From Paenibacillus sp. D2_2 (GTDB lineage: Bacteria > Bacillota > Bacilli > Paenibacillales > Paenibacillaceae): 64,000 bases of DNA. Location: positions 563,501 to 627,500 of the forward strand of contig NZ_CP133605.1 in the NCBI RefSeq assembly GCF_031199965.1. The letters are read 5' to 3'. The translations under genes and the position numbers were made by a program. Shown here one piece after another: positions 18,646 to 27,373 of this stretch; the stretch's first letter is position 1; every line of letters starts with the position of its first letter. The notes beneath the pieces are model-generated. The model was not told where the DNA came from, searched no databases, and was given only the letters and a program-made list of their open reading frames with translations.

Positions 18646-21023
18646 TTGATACAAAGAACGAAAGTCATCGCATTCATAGTCTTGATAACTGTTGTTGTTG
18701 GGTATTTATCCGTATCTATTCTTAAGTATCCTGTTATCGGTGCCAATGTCTCCGCGAATGAAAATGGCCAATACATAGTAACCGCTTCACCAGAAGGATA
18801 TTGGTGTTACGGACGGTTATTGGTTGGAGATGTCATACAGGACATTAACGATAAACCGGCAGCTGATTTTTATACAGTGAAGACGTTCGGAGGGGTTGAA
18901 CGTGCATCTTCAATCATTCTGAGTCGTGCCGGGGCAGATGGGAGCACGGCATTTATCAAGTTAGAGGTTGGCTCGGGAATTAGTATGGACCATCTTATGT
19001 TTGAGTTGTTTTTACCGTTAATTGCGATCCTTACATTTTCTGGGCTTTCCTTGCTCGTGTATCGCCGTAAGAGGAATGACGGGGCAACTGTTCAGCTGAT
19101 TATGTTCTTTATGTCCATTGGAATAGCCTATTTAAGCGCTTTTTCTTCGGGCGGCTGGATCCAATCGGCAGGATGGTTCTTGACCTATCATTCCTATTTG
19201 TTCCTATCTTTTTCTTACAGTTTCTTAATCGTTATTTGGGACAGTATCGCGAAAATTTCGCTAGTCCAGGCATAATTGTTTTTTTCGAGATTATCATTAG
19301 TGCTTTGATCGGATCGGAGCTTGTTGTACTTATTTTTAATGTTGGTTCAGCGAATGTCCTCTCCATTCTCAAGTTAATTTGCTTCGCTATCATCAATGTT
19401 TATATCATTTATAAGCTGGTTCATAAGTTTATTATTCATCGAAAGGGACCACTGAAAGCATTGTTCAAATTGAGTCTTGTTGGGCATATGGTTGGATTCT
19501 TGCCTTTTCTCATATTATTTGCTCTGCCACAGGTATTTGGAGTTTCGTTCTTATCCCCAAATGTTGCGGCAGTCTTTCTATTAACGATTCCTATCGTTTA
19601 TTTCTATATGCTCATGACAAAACAGTTGTTCGATATCGATTTTTTATTGAACCGCTTTATATATTATGCGAGTCTGTCTTTCTTTCCTACGCTGATTATC
19701 TCTTTACTTTCTATTCTAATCTTGAATCAGAATAATCAAATCGGGGTCAAATGGAGCCAGTTGTTTCTCGCATGTTATTTGTTGATTACGCTGATGCTGT
19801 TCCTGAAGGAATATGCGGATCTTAAGATACGGCCAAGGCTGAATAAAGATCTGCACAATTTTCAAGGTAGCCTCAATCGGTTTTCTGCTCGAATATCACG
19901 TGTGATGAAACGATCGGATCTAGAACGCGTATTGGAGCAGGAAATTTATAATGTGCTGCCGGTGAAGAAGGTCGCATTCCTTGAGATTAATATGGATCGT
20001 GTTGAGGAGTTTAAGCTTGATGAATCGCTTGCCGATATTCAGGATTCTATCATTGAAGCGGTTCAGGCCTCAGTAGGCCAATTGATGATCGGAAATGTAC
20101 TGAATGTGGAGCGGGGCATCTGCGTAATTGCCGGGAAGAAGCAGAGTATTCTGCATTTGATGTGGCTAGATGTGAAAGGGAACAGGACTAAATACAATCT
20201 GGATGAACTAGCCTGGCTGCGAACGTTGGCCAACTATAGCGCGATCGTATATGAGAATTTGTATCTAATCGAGAGTCTGGTCGAGGAACTTGAAGTGGAG
20301 TTCCAGAAGCAGAGGGGGACCGACTCCTCGCCATGGCTGCTCCGGTTAATATTCAAGCTGGCCGAGAAGGAGCGGCGTAAGCTGGCCTCTGATCTCCACG
20401 ATTCCGCGCTTCAGGATCAATTGATCTGGTATCGTAATCTGGAATCCGCGATGCTGGACCATGATATGTCGTCAGAGCTTCATCAGAAGCTGGTCGATGT
20501 CAGAGAAGGCCTGCTTGATGTTATCCATCAAATTCGCGAGACTTGCAATGAGCTGCGTCCGCCGCTACTTCAGGAGATGGGAATTGTTGAAGCTCTACAA
20601 GGGTTATTTGAGCAGACGCAGATTCGTTCCAATTATGTTATCGATTTTCAATCCGATTCATTTAGGGCGGATATTAATGATGAGCAGATGCTCACGATAT
20701 TCCGTATTGTACAGGAGTTGCTTCGTAATGCAAGCAAGCATGCCAAAGCCTCTAATATTTCCATATCCCTGGAACAGAAAAATGATATACGGCTTACTTA
20801 TAAAGATGATGGGATTGGGCTGAAGCTGGAGGATCTCAACGATTCTTATCAGCATATGGGTTTATCAGGCATCAAGGAGAGGGTGCACAGTCTTGAGGGA
20901 GTTATCGATTTCAGATCAGAGCCCGGAGAAGGGCTTGAGGTCCAAATATCATTGCCGCTGGAGTCAGCAAGTATGGACAGAGAAAGCGAGGAGGATACAA
21001 ATGGTTCGAATATTGCTGGTTGA
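18646..21023 (+). CDS. comP: ComP, pheromone-sensing histidine kinase (frame broken once)
   Basis: Corrected length about 792 residues, joined at CC 19193-19194 (restored HSLFVPIFFLQFLNRYLGQYRE). One N-terminal membrane segment, an extracellular PDZ-like stretch (YGRLLVGDVIQDINDKPAADF), then about eight membrane helices, as in ComP. The cytoplasmic part has a HisKA_3 dimerisation region (KERRKLASDLHDSALQDQ, phospho-His codon 20397-20399) and a HATPase domain (LLRNASKHAKASN, KDDGIGL). TTG 18646 has GAGGGA upstream. It senses modified ComX and phosphorylates ComA; the comA start lies inside its 3' end. Confidence 0.93.
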
Positions 21024-21660
21024 TGATCATCCCTCGGTTGGAGAGGGAACGAAAAATATGATTGAGCAGGACCCGGATATGCAGGTCACGGTGCTCATGT
21101 CTGCGATGGAAGCGCTGGAGATGGTAGAGCAAGAGAGCTTTGATGTGATGCTCTTTGATTTGAACATGCCGGTAATAAGTGGGATTGAGCTAACGAAGCG
21201 AATAATGAAGTTTAAACCGGAGAGTCGTATTCTCATCTATACGGGGTATGAGATTAGTCCCAACTTCAACATTCTCGTTGAATCGGGCGTTAGTGGCGTA
21301 GTTAGTAAGACTGCGACGCGTGAACAGCTGCTTAATGCGATCCGCTGTGTGCTACGCGATGAGGCAGTGATTACGGTATCGCTGTTGCGCCAACTGCGGC
21401 GCAGAGAGATTCGCCTGAATCAAGGGCGGGAAGAGAAGTCGATGGAAGAGGTTTCGATCAATGAGCGGGAACAGGAAATTCTCCAGGAGGTCTCAAATGG
21501 AAGCAGCAACAAGGATATTGCCTCCAAGCTATTGATGAGCCAGCGTACTGTCGAATATAATCTGACTCGCATCTTTGAGAAGCTTAATGTGCGCTCGAGA
21601 TCAGAAGCGATTGTAGAAGCAAGACGGCTGGGGCTGATCCATACCAGTGAGTTTGTATAG
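21001..21660 (+). CDS. comA: ComA, response regulator of the quorum system
   Basis: 219 residues. The receiver domain has the acidic pair Asp8/Asp9, phospho-acceptor Asp53 (LFDLNMP) and Lys103 (VSKTA). A LuxR/NarL-type HTH domain follows (NEREQEILQEVSNGSSNKDIASKLLMSQRTVEYNLTRIFEKLNV). GAGGAGG precedes ATG 21001, 22 bases inside comP. ComA-P activates antibiotic and competence-related genes in B. subtilis by binding TTGCGG-type boxes; similar motifs precede the neighbouring RiPP operon. Terminated by a perfect hairpin. Confidence 0.93.
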   Translation: MVRILLVDDHPSVGEGTKNMIEQDPDMQVTVLMSAMEALEMVEQESFDVMLFDLNMPVISGIELTKRIMKFKPESRILIYTGYEISPNFNILVESGVSGVVSKTATREQLLNAIRCVLRDEAVITVSLLRQLRRREIRLNQGREEKSMEEVSINEREQEILQEVSNGSSNKDIASKLLMSQRTVEYNLTRIFEKLNVRSRSEAIVEARRLGLIHTSEFV

Positions 21661-21670
21661 TCTGTGAATA

Positions 21671-21710
21671 AGCATAAGAGCCATCCTTCGGGATGGCTCT
21701 TATGCTTTAT
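21671..21710. terminator. bidirectional terminator comA / TatD-like gene
   Basis: A perfect 16-bp stem (AGCATAAGAGCCATCC with GGATGGCTCTTATGCT) closes on a TTCG tetraloop between two convergent genes. Confidence 0.93.
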
Positions 21711-22537
21711 TAGGTAAGGCCGTAGAAGCGACGAGTATTGTTGTACAGGATTGCTCGGGCCTTTGCCAGTGGGATGCCTTGAATGCTTGCCCATGCCGCG
21801 GCCGCGTCATTGACCATTCTAGGATGTGTAGTCTGCCCGCTAAAGGGTCCTTTAAAAGGCCAAGGGCCGTCTGTCTCCACCATTACCTGATCAGCTGGAT
21901 AGACACGGGCCAGATCGATAATTTCCTCTTCATACAGAATATCAGGGGTGAAAGACACGAAATAACCGGATTCAGCCATTCTTGCAATCGTTGAGGCCGA
22001 TCCTTTGAACCAGTGGAAATGTGCCTTCTTGATCTCATACTGCTCCAGAAGATCACAGACCTGGTCAGCATCATCATATACGGCATGCAGCACAACTGGT
22101 TTATCGTGTTTCTTCGCAAATTGAAGCATAGTCTCCATCAGCAGGATATATGGCTTAAGGTCAAAGGACTGCCCCTGCTCGGCGGCTTCCAGCCGTGAAT
22201 AGTAAGGGAGACCAATCTCTCCGACTGCGATCATTTTGTCAACATGCTCGTCCATCCATTGCAGCAGCCGTTTTAGTTCGGCCTCGGAAGGTACCTTCTG
22301 CTCCGGGTGATAACCAAATGCCGGGTATAGATATCCGGGATATGATTCAGCTAGCTTCAGGTTCTCCTGACAGGATTCCAGATCCTTGGAGACTCCGATC
22401 ATAGCCTCGATACTATGCTCTCGCAGGTCCTGAAGAATAGCTGTTCTCTCATCCGCTTCATACATCTCAAAATGAATATGGGCATCCATTAAGGGCTGCC
22501 GTTCTGGTTGCTTTAATGGCGAAATATCTGAACTCAT
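21710..22537 (-). CDS. TatD-family metal-dependent hydrolase
   Basis: 275 residues. The metal-binding and active-site motifs of the TatD/YabD amidohydrolase superfamily are present: DAHIHF, VGEIGLP, VVLHAVYDDAD, AHFHWFKG and VETDGPWPF. The family contains metal-dependent DNases and related phosphoesterases; the physiological substrate is unknown. GGAAGGAA precedes ATG 22537. It runs convergent to comA and divergent from the recombinase, and its promoter region borders the left end of the invertible segment. Confidence 0.85.
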   Translation of the reverse strand: MSSDISPLKQPERQPLMDAHIHFEMYEADERTAILQDLREHSIEAMIGVSKDLESCQENLKLAESYPGYLYPAFGYHPEQKVPSEAELKRLLQWMDEHVDKMIAVGEIGLPYYSRLEAAEQGQSFDLKPYILLMETMLQFAKKHDKPVVLHAVYDDADQVCDLLEQYEIKKAHFHWFKGSASTIARMAESGYFVSFTPDILYEEEIIDLARVYPADQVMVETDGPWPFKGPFSGQTTHPRMVNDAAAAWASIQGIPLAKARAILYNNTRRFYGLT

Positions 22538-22632
22538 CAGTGTATTCCTTCCTTTCCTGAACGTTCATTTTTCACCTTATACTATACAATTATGGCATGT
22601 TAAATGCTATATCTACATGACATATGGCGGAT

Positions 22633-22663
22633 ATGTCGTACAATATTAATTATGCGACATCAC
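22633..22663 (+). repeat. left 31-bp inverted repeat, dif-like recombination site
   Basis: Perfect inverse copy of 24123-24153. The 28-bp core has two 11-bp arms, ATGTCGTACAA and TTATGCGACAT (9 of 11 positions complementary), around an asymmetric TATTAA centre, the layout of XerC/XerD dif sites. It lies 25 bases before the recombinase start. Confidence 0.85.
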
Positions 22664-22688
22664 AACACGTCAACAGGAGGCATATACC

Positions 22689-23657
22689 ATGGAATTACAT
22701 ACCTATATGATGGAAGTTTCTGAACAATATCTTTTCCATTCGCCGGGCCAAGAATATCGTGATGAGCAGATCATACAAATGTTCCTGGCAGCATGTGCCA
22801 AGGTACCCAATACGAAAAGAAATTATTTTCGCGCACTTGAACATTTTCGTGAATTTTTATCAGGAATGCCAATGAAAGATGTCACCTGGAGGGAAATAGA
22901 GGCATATAAACTTTATTTGTCACAAGGAGTTTACAGAGAGGGTGGGAAGTCACTCTCTCCAGCCAGCGTTGCGGCCTTTATCGCGCCGTTGAAGTCCTTC
23001 TACAAGTGGGGAAGTGACAGTAGCATCGGTATTTTCGAACATAACCCGGCTTTAAGTACTAGAATTCCGCAAATTGCCGTGACGAGCCGGAAAAATTTTT
23101 TAACCAAACAAGAAGTCGGCAAGCTGCTGGATAGTCTACGTGAACAGAGCCTGCGCAACTATTTGGTCGGACTTTCTCTCGTCATGCTTGGGCTACGGGT
23201 CTCAGAGCTTACACAAATTCGCTGGGGGGATTTCCACACCGATCCATTAGAGACATTGATCTGGCTAACGATTTCTTATGCAAAGCGAGGAAAGATCCGT
23301 GAGGTGAAAATCCCTCAGAAGCTGTGGAAAATGTACACCGAGCATGCCCAGAGCTTAACGGAGTGCAATGATCCAGATCCAGATCTTCTGCTGTTTCCGA
23401 TTTCATCCCGGCAGATTCAGCGTATTATTCGGGAGGCAGGGGAACGATGCCATTTGAGCAAGAAGCCTACTCCGCACTGGCTGCGACATACGAATGCGAC
23501 CTTGGCACTGCTGCAGGGAGCATCACTTCAACAGGTTCAAGAGAGCCTTGGACACTCGCATATTAATACAACTCAGCGATATTTACATACAGTAGAACAA
23601 TTAAAAAAGCGGCACCCGATTTTGTCCAGGATTGCTTACAGGAGTTCATTTAAGTAG
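22689..23657 (+). CDS. tyrosine recombinase (XerC/XerD-like)
   Basis: 322 residues. An N-terminal SAM-like core-binding domain (about residues 25-110) precedes the catalytic domain, which has the full catalytic set: Arg170 (LRVSE), Lys199 (SYAKRGK), His263-x-x-Arg266 (HWLRHT), His289 (LGHSHI) and nucleophile Tyr298 (RYLHT). CAGGAGG precedes ATG 22689. The gene sits between inverted dif-like sites, so it probably acts on them as an invertase or resolvase. Whether it is distinct from the housekeeping XerC/D pair of the host cannot be judged from the window, but the non-dif arm sequences suggest a dedicated site. Confidence 0.92.
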   Translation: MELHTYMMEVSEQYLFHSPGQEYRDEQIIQMFLAACAKVPNTKRNYFRALEHFREFLSGMPMKDVTWREIEAYKLYLSQGVYREGGKSLSPASVAAFIAPLKSFYKWGSDSSIGIFEHNPALSTRIPQIAVTSRKNFLTKQEVGKLLDSLREQSLRNYLVGLSLVMLGLRVSELTQIRWGDFHTDPLETLIWLTISYAKRGKIREVKIPQKLWKMYTEHAQSLTECNDPDPDLLLFPISSRQIQRIIREAGERCHLSKKPTPHWLRHTNATLALLQGASLQQVQESLGHSHINTTQRYLHTVEQLKKRHPILSRIAYRSSFK

Positions 23658-23670
23658 GAGAACTTTAATT

Positions 23671-23850
23671 ACTGCAAAAGTACAGTCTTTTACCATCTAT
23701 TATCGCCTGGATTAGAGAATTACTGCAAAAATACAGTTTTTTCTTACTAAAATGCTCACTTTGAGGGGAAAATAATTAAATTCCTGTATATTTGCAGGAA
23801 TTTAATTAGAATTTGAGGGTTTTAACTCGAAAAGATGCATATTTGCAGTT
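23671..23850. repeat. repeated CTGCAAAWNTACAG motifs and a palindrome
   Basis: ACTGCAAAAGTACAGT (23671-23686), ACTGCAAAAATACAGT (23722-23737), the inverse-like CCTGTATATTTGCAGG (23783-23798) and a partial copy GCATATTTGCAG near 23838 share one core. The third lies inside a perfect 13-bp-arm hairpin (23774-23786 with 23795-23807). These look like operator copies for an unknown regulator or accessory sites for the recombinase. I see no ORF between 23658 and 24122. Confidence 0.6.
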
Positions 23851-24066
23851 TTTTAAATTATTCGTATGTAGTGCTACTGTCATGATCCCCAAAGAGATGA
23901 TATTGCCCTGTCTAGTAGGTTATAAGAAGTGAATAACATGACATTTTCACAGGGTTCATCCGAGTATTTTCCAATTCTATCAAAAAATAAAGTTAAAATT
24001 TAATAAAATGAATCTTTTTTCCTACTAATGTGACTTTATTGCCGTGCAAACGTTGTTCTTTTGTCC

Positions 24067-24072
24067 TATAAT
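24067..24072 (+). promoter_or_regulatory. consensus -10 box facing out of the invertible segment
   Basis: TATAAT occurs 50 bases inside the right repeat, reading towards the HD-GYP gene. No good -35 is seen at 17 bases (GTGCAA), so it is only a possible outward promoter. Confidence 0.25.
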
Positions 24073-24122
24073 GTTAAATAGTTACAATACAAACCTAACC
24101 AAGACTCGTTCTTTTTGTATAC

Positions 24123-24153
24123 GTGATGTCGCATAATTAATATTGTACGACAT
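24123..24153 (-). repeat. right 31-bp inverted repeat, dif-like recombination site
   Basis: Perfect reverse complement of 22633-22663; homology stops abruptly on both sides (adjacent bases mismatch). Confidence 0.85.
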
Positions 24154-24319
24154 TATTCCCATGGTGATCATTTTATATTCATATTGGGCTGAATTCGGTA
24201 TATTTCTACTCTGATAGGATGGTAGTTTGTTGAGATTTGAAGAGGGGGAAGGGCTATAGGATAAGTGGTATCAATGTAGTATAACGGAGTTTCAGGCAGA
24301 ATAAGTTAGGAGGATACAC

Positions 24320-24937
24320 GTGGTCGTTTCAGCTGATCTTATAGAACAACTATATATAGATAAGCATTTAGATATGGCATCCTGGATCAAGTTATTATTG
24401 TACAAACATCCTGAGATTTATCATCACTCTGTAAGAGTGGCTATGCTGGCCGAGAAAATAGCAAAGCCGCTGAGATTGAGCAATGAAGATAAGGGGCAAC
24501 TGGTTCGCGGTTGCTTTCTGCATGATATAGGGAAATCAATGATTCCCCGCGATATAGTTCTTCAGAAGGATTCGTTGTCAGAGAGCCAGCTTGAAATTAT
24601 CAAGCTATACCCTATCATTGGAGCCGAGATGGTCGAGAGAAATCCAGGGTTTGGGCCGGAAATCATACAAATCGTCAAGTATAACCAAGAGAGATGGGAT
24701 GGAAGTGGATATCCGGAGGGGCTTTATGGAGAAGAGATTCCGTATGCAGCTAGGATCTGCGCGGTGATCGATGCCTTTGACATGATGATGACAAGCCGTA
24801 AGGATATCAGGAAATACAAAGTCAGAGAGGCGAAGCTCGAGCTGTTGAAGTATCGCGGTACCAAGTTTGATCCTGATATCGTGAACGTCTTGACCAAATT
24901 GCCTGATCAGGTTTTAAATATTTTTTCGCTAAACTAG
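24320..24937 (+). CDS. HD-GYP domain protein with degenerate metal site
   Basis: 205 residues, a single HD-GYP domain without sensor or membrane parts. HxxR-like HHSVRV (His35/36), His68-Asp69 (FLHDIGK) and DGSGYPEGL (127-135) are present. However the usual HPxxG motif reads YPIIG (Tyr97) and the HH of HHExxDGxGYP is replaced by Asn-Gln (NQERWDGSGYP). Loss of these metal ligands suggests a weak or inactive cyclic-di-GMP phosphodiesterase, perhaps a binding protein. GTG 24320 follows TTAGGAGG. It lies just outside the invertible segment, so its expression might depend on orientation. Confidence 0.85.
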   Translation: MVVSADLIEQLYIDKHLDMASWIKLLLYKHPEIYHHSVRVAMLAEKIAKPLRLSNEDKGQLVRGCFLHDIGKSMIPRDIVLQKDSLSESQLEIIKLYPIIGAEMVERNPGFGPEIIQIVKYNQERWDGSGYPEGLYGEEIPYAARICAVIDAFDMMMTSRKDIRKYKVREAKLELLKYRGTKFDPDIVNVLTKLPDQVLNIFSLN

Positions 24938-24983
24938 GTATTTAACTAAATTATTTGGACTAGAAATGGAGGATATACCACTG

Positions 24984-25331
24984 ATGCAAGCAAGTCTGCA
25001 AATTTTCGAATACCCAGATGTAAGTGGCAAGGAACTGGACGAAGCCATAATGACAGGCAAGAGAGTTATTTCTATGCAAGTAGCACTATCTTTGGAGTGT
25101 GAGCAGCCTTTACTGCGTATTTGTATGATCGATGCTAAGCTCAGAGCCATTCATCAGGTGTTCGACAGCAATCCGAAGGTACCGATGTGGCTAGGCAAGG
25201 AAGAGAGTAGTGAAGTCTACCAGACATCCTGGCTTATTGCTGTAGATACGGAGCCGGAGTATGTTCAGCAATGGATCGCTCTGATGCAGGATGTCGATCA
25301 AGTTGAGATCAAAGAGTATATGTATCGATAA
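24984..25331 (+). CDS. unknown small cytoplasmic protein
   Basis: 115 residues with no recognised domain; a mixed alpha/beta composition without membrane segments. The start ATG 24984 has GGAGG 11 bases upstream; an ATG at 24966 overlaps that site. It follows the HD-GYP gene by 46 bases in the same direction and may be co-transcribed. A bidirectional terminator closes it. Function unknown. Confidence 0.65.
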   Translation: MQASLQIFEYPDVSGKELDEAIMTGKRVISMQVALSLECEQPLLRICMIDAKLRAIHQVFDSNPKVPMWLGKEESSEVYQTSWLIAVDTEPEYVQQWIALMQDVDQVEIKEYMYR

Positions 25332-25382
25332 AAAACCAGCCGGTAGTGACGACAGTAGTCATTTCACAGCGGCTGGTTTTTT
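25331..25382. terminator. bidirectional terminator
   Basis: AAAAAACCAGCCG and CGGCTGGTTTTTT form a stem flanked by A- and T-runs between convergent genes; it overlaps the 3' end of the ABC ATPase gene on the minus strand. Confidence 0.85.
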
Positions 25383-26176
25383 GTTGTGCATTTGTTCGTG
25401 CATTTGAGCGGTGATCTCGCGTTTAAGCTCCAGGAAACGGGGATCTTCAATTAATTGCTCCGAGCGAGGGCGGGCAAAAGGTACTTCGATCTTATGTAGC
25501 ACCGATGCTGGTCTACTGGAAAATAAATAGATCGTATCCGACAGCATGAGCGCTTCCTCAATGCTATGTGTAATCATAAGCACGGTGCGCTGATTTTCTT
25601 CCCAAATATCAAGCAGCCAGCGCTGCATATCGCTTCGGGTCAGGGCATCAAGCGCGCTGAACGGTTCGTCCAGGCAGAGCACCTCCTGTGGAGCAAGTAG
25701 TCCACGTAAGAAGGAAGCACGCTGCTGCATGCCACCGGACAGCTTGTGCGGGTAAGCTTGTTCAAATTCGCCTAATCCGGCTTTGGCTAGCCAGGCCCTT
25801 GCTTCTTCGCGCGCCGCCTTCATTGGCATACCGGCGATTTCTCTAGCGAGAATAACATTGTCGAGCGTGCTGCGCCACGGAAAGAGGCCGGTTTCTGCGG
25901 AACATAACTAATATGACCCCGTTCGCCAGTAATATCTGCGCCATGCAGCAGCACTTTGCCCTCGTCTGGCTTGACTAGACCGCCGATAACGTGGAACAGC
26001 GTACTTTTACCGCAGCCGGAGGGGCCGATAATGGACACAAATTTCCCGGTCGGCACAGTCAAAGAGATCTGGTTCAGCACGGGAAGACTCTGCCTACGTT
26101 CGTGGAAGGCGAGAGAAGCCGTCTGGATTTCAAGGGCGGTCGAGGTAGGCATATTCTGGTTCATCTCTGTATTCAT
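25359..26176 (-). CDS. thiZ: ABC transporter ATPase, ThiZ-like (frame broken once)
   Basis: Corrected length about 272 residues, joined at plus-strand CC 25888-25889 (restored QKPGLFPWRSTLDNVILAREIAG). Walker A GPSGCGKST, Q-loop YVPQKPG, signature LSGGMQQR, Walker B VLCLDEPFSALDA and switch His (MITHSIEEA) are present, typical of the NitT/TauT/SsuB group. It powers import of a thiamine pyrimidine precursor with the permease and binding protein of the same operon. RBS AAAGGGG before ATG 26176. Last gene of the riboswitch operon. Confidence 0.87.
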
Positions 26177-26191
26177 GTCGTAAGCCCCTTT

Positions 26192-26962
26192 CTATTTATC
26201 ATCACCGGATGGATGGTAACGAATGAGCCATTTCTCGAGTAATGAAATAAGCAGGAACATCGCTAGGCTGATCGTAACGATGATTGCAATAGCGACGAAT
26301 ATTTTATCGGTGCGGAAGGATGACTTCTGGAGCATCATATAATATCCGATTCCTTTGTCGGCGCCGATCCATTCTGCAATGATCGCTCCCATGACGCTAT
26401 AGGTGGCAGCAATCTTCGCCCCGGACATAATAGAAGGCAATGCATGTGGTACTTCCAGCTTGGTGAAGATATTCCACTTCGAAGCTCCAGCCATTCGCAT
26501 GTAGTCCAGCATAACGCGGTCTGTACGGCTTAATCCGTCCATGGCCGCTACTGCGATAGGAAAGAAGCAGACCAATGTAATGACGATGATCTTGGGAAGA
26601 ATCCCGAAGCCGAACCAGATCATCAGCAGTGGTGCCAAGGCGATGATTGGGACATTTTGGCTGAGAATAATCAGCGGGTAGAGGGCTTTTCTGAGAAAAG
26701 GGATATAATGCAGTACAAAAGCAACTAGAAGCCCAACAAACGTACCGATTGCGAAGCCTAGCAGCATAAGCTTGAGCGTAGCCTGTGTATGATCCCACAA
26801 TCCGGCAGCACCGGCCGTCGCTTCATGAGCAATATCGACAGGGCTTGGCAGCATCCATTTTTCGATATGAAATAGAGACGTAGCTATCTGCCAGATAATG
26901 AGGAACAAGATGACCGCCACAAGGGGCGGCCATACACTGCTCCAGATGCGACGGAGCCTCAT
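26192..26962 (-). CDS. thiX: ABC transporter permease, ThiX-like
   Basis: 256 residues with six membrane helices and a BPD_transp_1 domain; the EAA-type coupling loop reads DYMRMAGASKWNIFTKLEVPHALPSIMSGAKIAATYS. It belongs to the same NitT/TauT-like class as the ATPase. ATG overlaps the stop of the upstream thiamine-binding gene (ATGA). It forms the membrane channel for the formylaminopyrimidine importer. Confidence 0.87.
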   Translation of the reverse strand: MRLRRIWSSVWPPLVAVILFLIIWQIATSLFHIEKWMLPSPVDIAHEATAGAAGLWDHTQATLKLMLLGFAIGTFVGLLVAFVLHYIPFLRKALYPLIILSQNVPIIALAPLLMIWFGFGILPKIIVITLVCFFPIAVAAMDGLSRTDRVMLDYMRMAGASKWNIFTKLEVPHALPSIMSGAKIAATYSVMGAIIAEWIGADKGIGYYMMLQKSSFRTDKIFVAIAIIVTISLAMFLLISLLEKWLIRYHPSGDDK

Positions 26963-27252
26963 GGACGATACTTCTCTGTCAGCTTGTCCATGCTGGCGCC
27001 TTCCGGATTGTAGTAGATTTTTATCTGAGAGATCACATTTTTGCTACCGAATTCGATGACAGCTTCGTTCATTTCTTTGATTATGTCCAGCAGGTGGCTA
27101 AGTTCTCCCTCCATCGTCGTCTCCAGCGGGCTCACCTGATACTTCACACCGGAAGCTTGGATGACTTCAATTGCACGGTCGACGTAAGGAATCGAATCTT
27201 CCCCGTTTGGTGTCTTCGGAATAATCTGAATACTTACTAATGCATTAGCCAT
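26959..27252 (-). CDS. thiamine-binding MTH1187/YkoF-like protein
   Basis: 97 residues of the MTH1187 (DUF77) ferredoxin-like family: NALVSIQIIPKTPNGEDSIPYVDRAIEVIQASGVKYQVSPLETTMEGEL is the typical opening. Members bind thiamine or related pyrimidines in the cytosol and often sit in thi-box operons, as here between the binding protein and permease genes. The exact ligand is not shown. Confidence 0.85.
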   Translation of the reverse strand: MANALVSIQIIPKTPNGEDSIPYVDRAIEVIQASGVKYQVSPLETTMEGELSHLLDIIKEMNEAVIEFGSKNVISQIKIYYNPEGASMDKLTEKYRP

Positions 27253-27284
27253 GTATGAACATCCTCTCTGATCACAGAATTATT

Positions 27285-27335
27285 GAGGTTGTTCAAAAAG
27301 TCCGTTTACTGAAAACAGGCCTTTTTGAACACGCA
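27285..27335. repeat. short copy of dispersed repeat family A
   Basis: GAGGTTGTTCAAAAAGTCCG and GGCCTTTTTGAACACGC are the two ends of the larger copy at 50693-50982, here separated by only 13 bases. The ends pair as a hairpin. Confidence 0.75.
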
Positions 27336-27373
27336 CTTATAGAAATTGTGGCTTACATTTTTACGCCAATTCG

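Larger units (their letters stand above)
22633..24153. mobile_element. candidate invertible segment encoding its own recombinase
   Basis: 1521 bases bounded by perfect 31-bp inverted repeats with tyrosine-recombinase core-site architecture and containing only the recombinase gene plus about 460 bases of repeat-rich non-coding DNA. Recombination between inverted sites would flip the segment. Inversion is inferred and not shown by the single orientation here. Confidence 0.6.

Noticed and set aside
22633..24153. Interpretation of the repeat-bounded segment as an insertion sequence
   Set aside because: Tyrosine recombinase and dif-like sites fit inversion or integration better; no DDE transposase and no target-site duplication next to the repeats.
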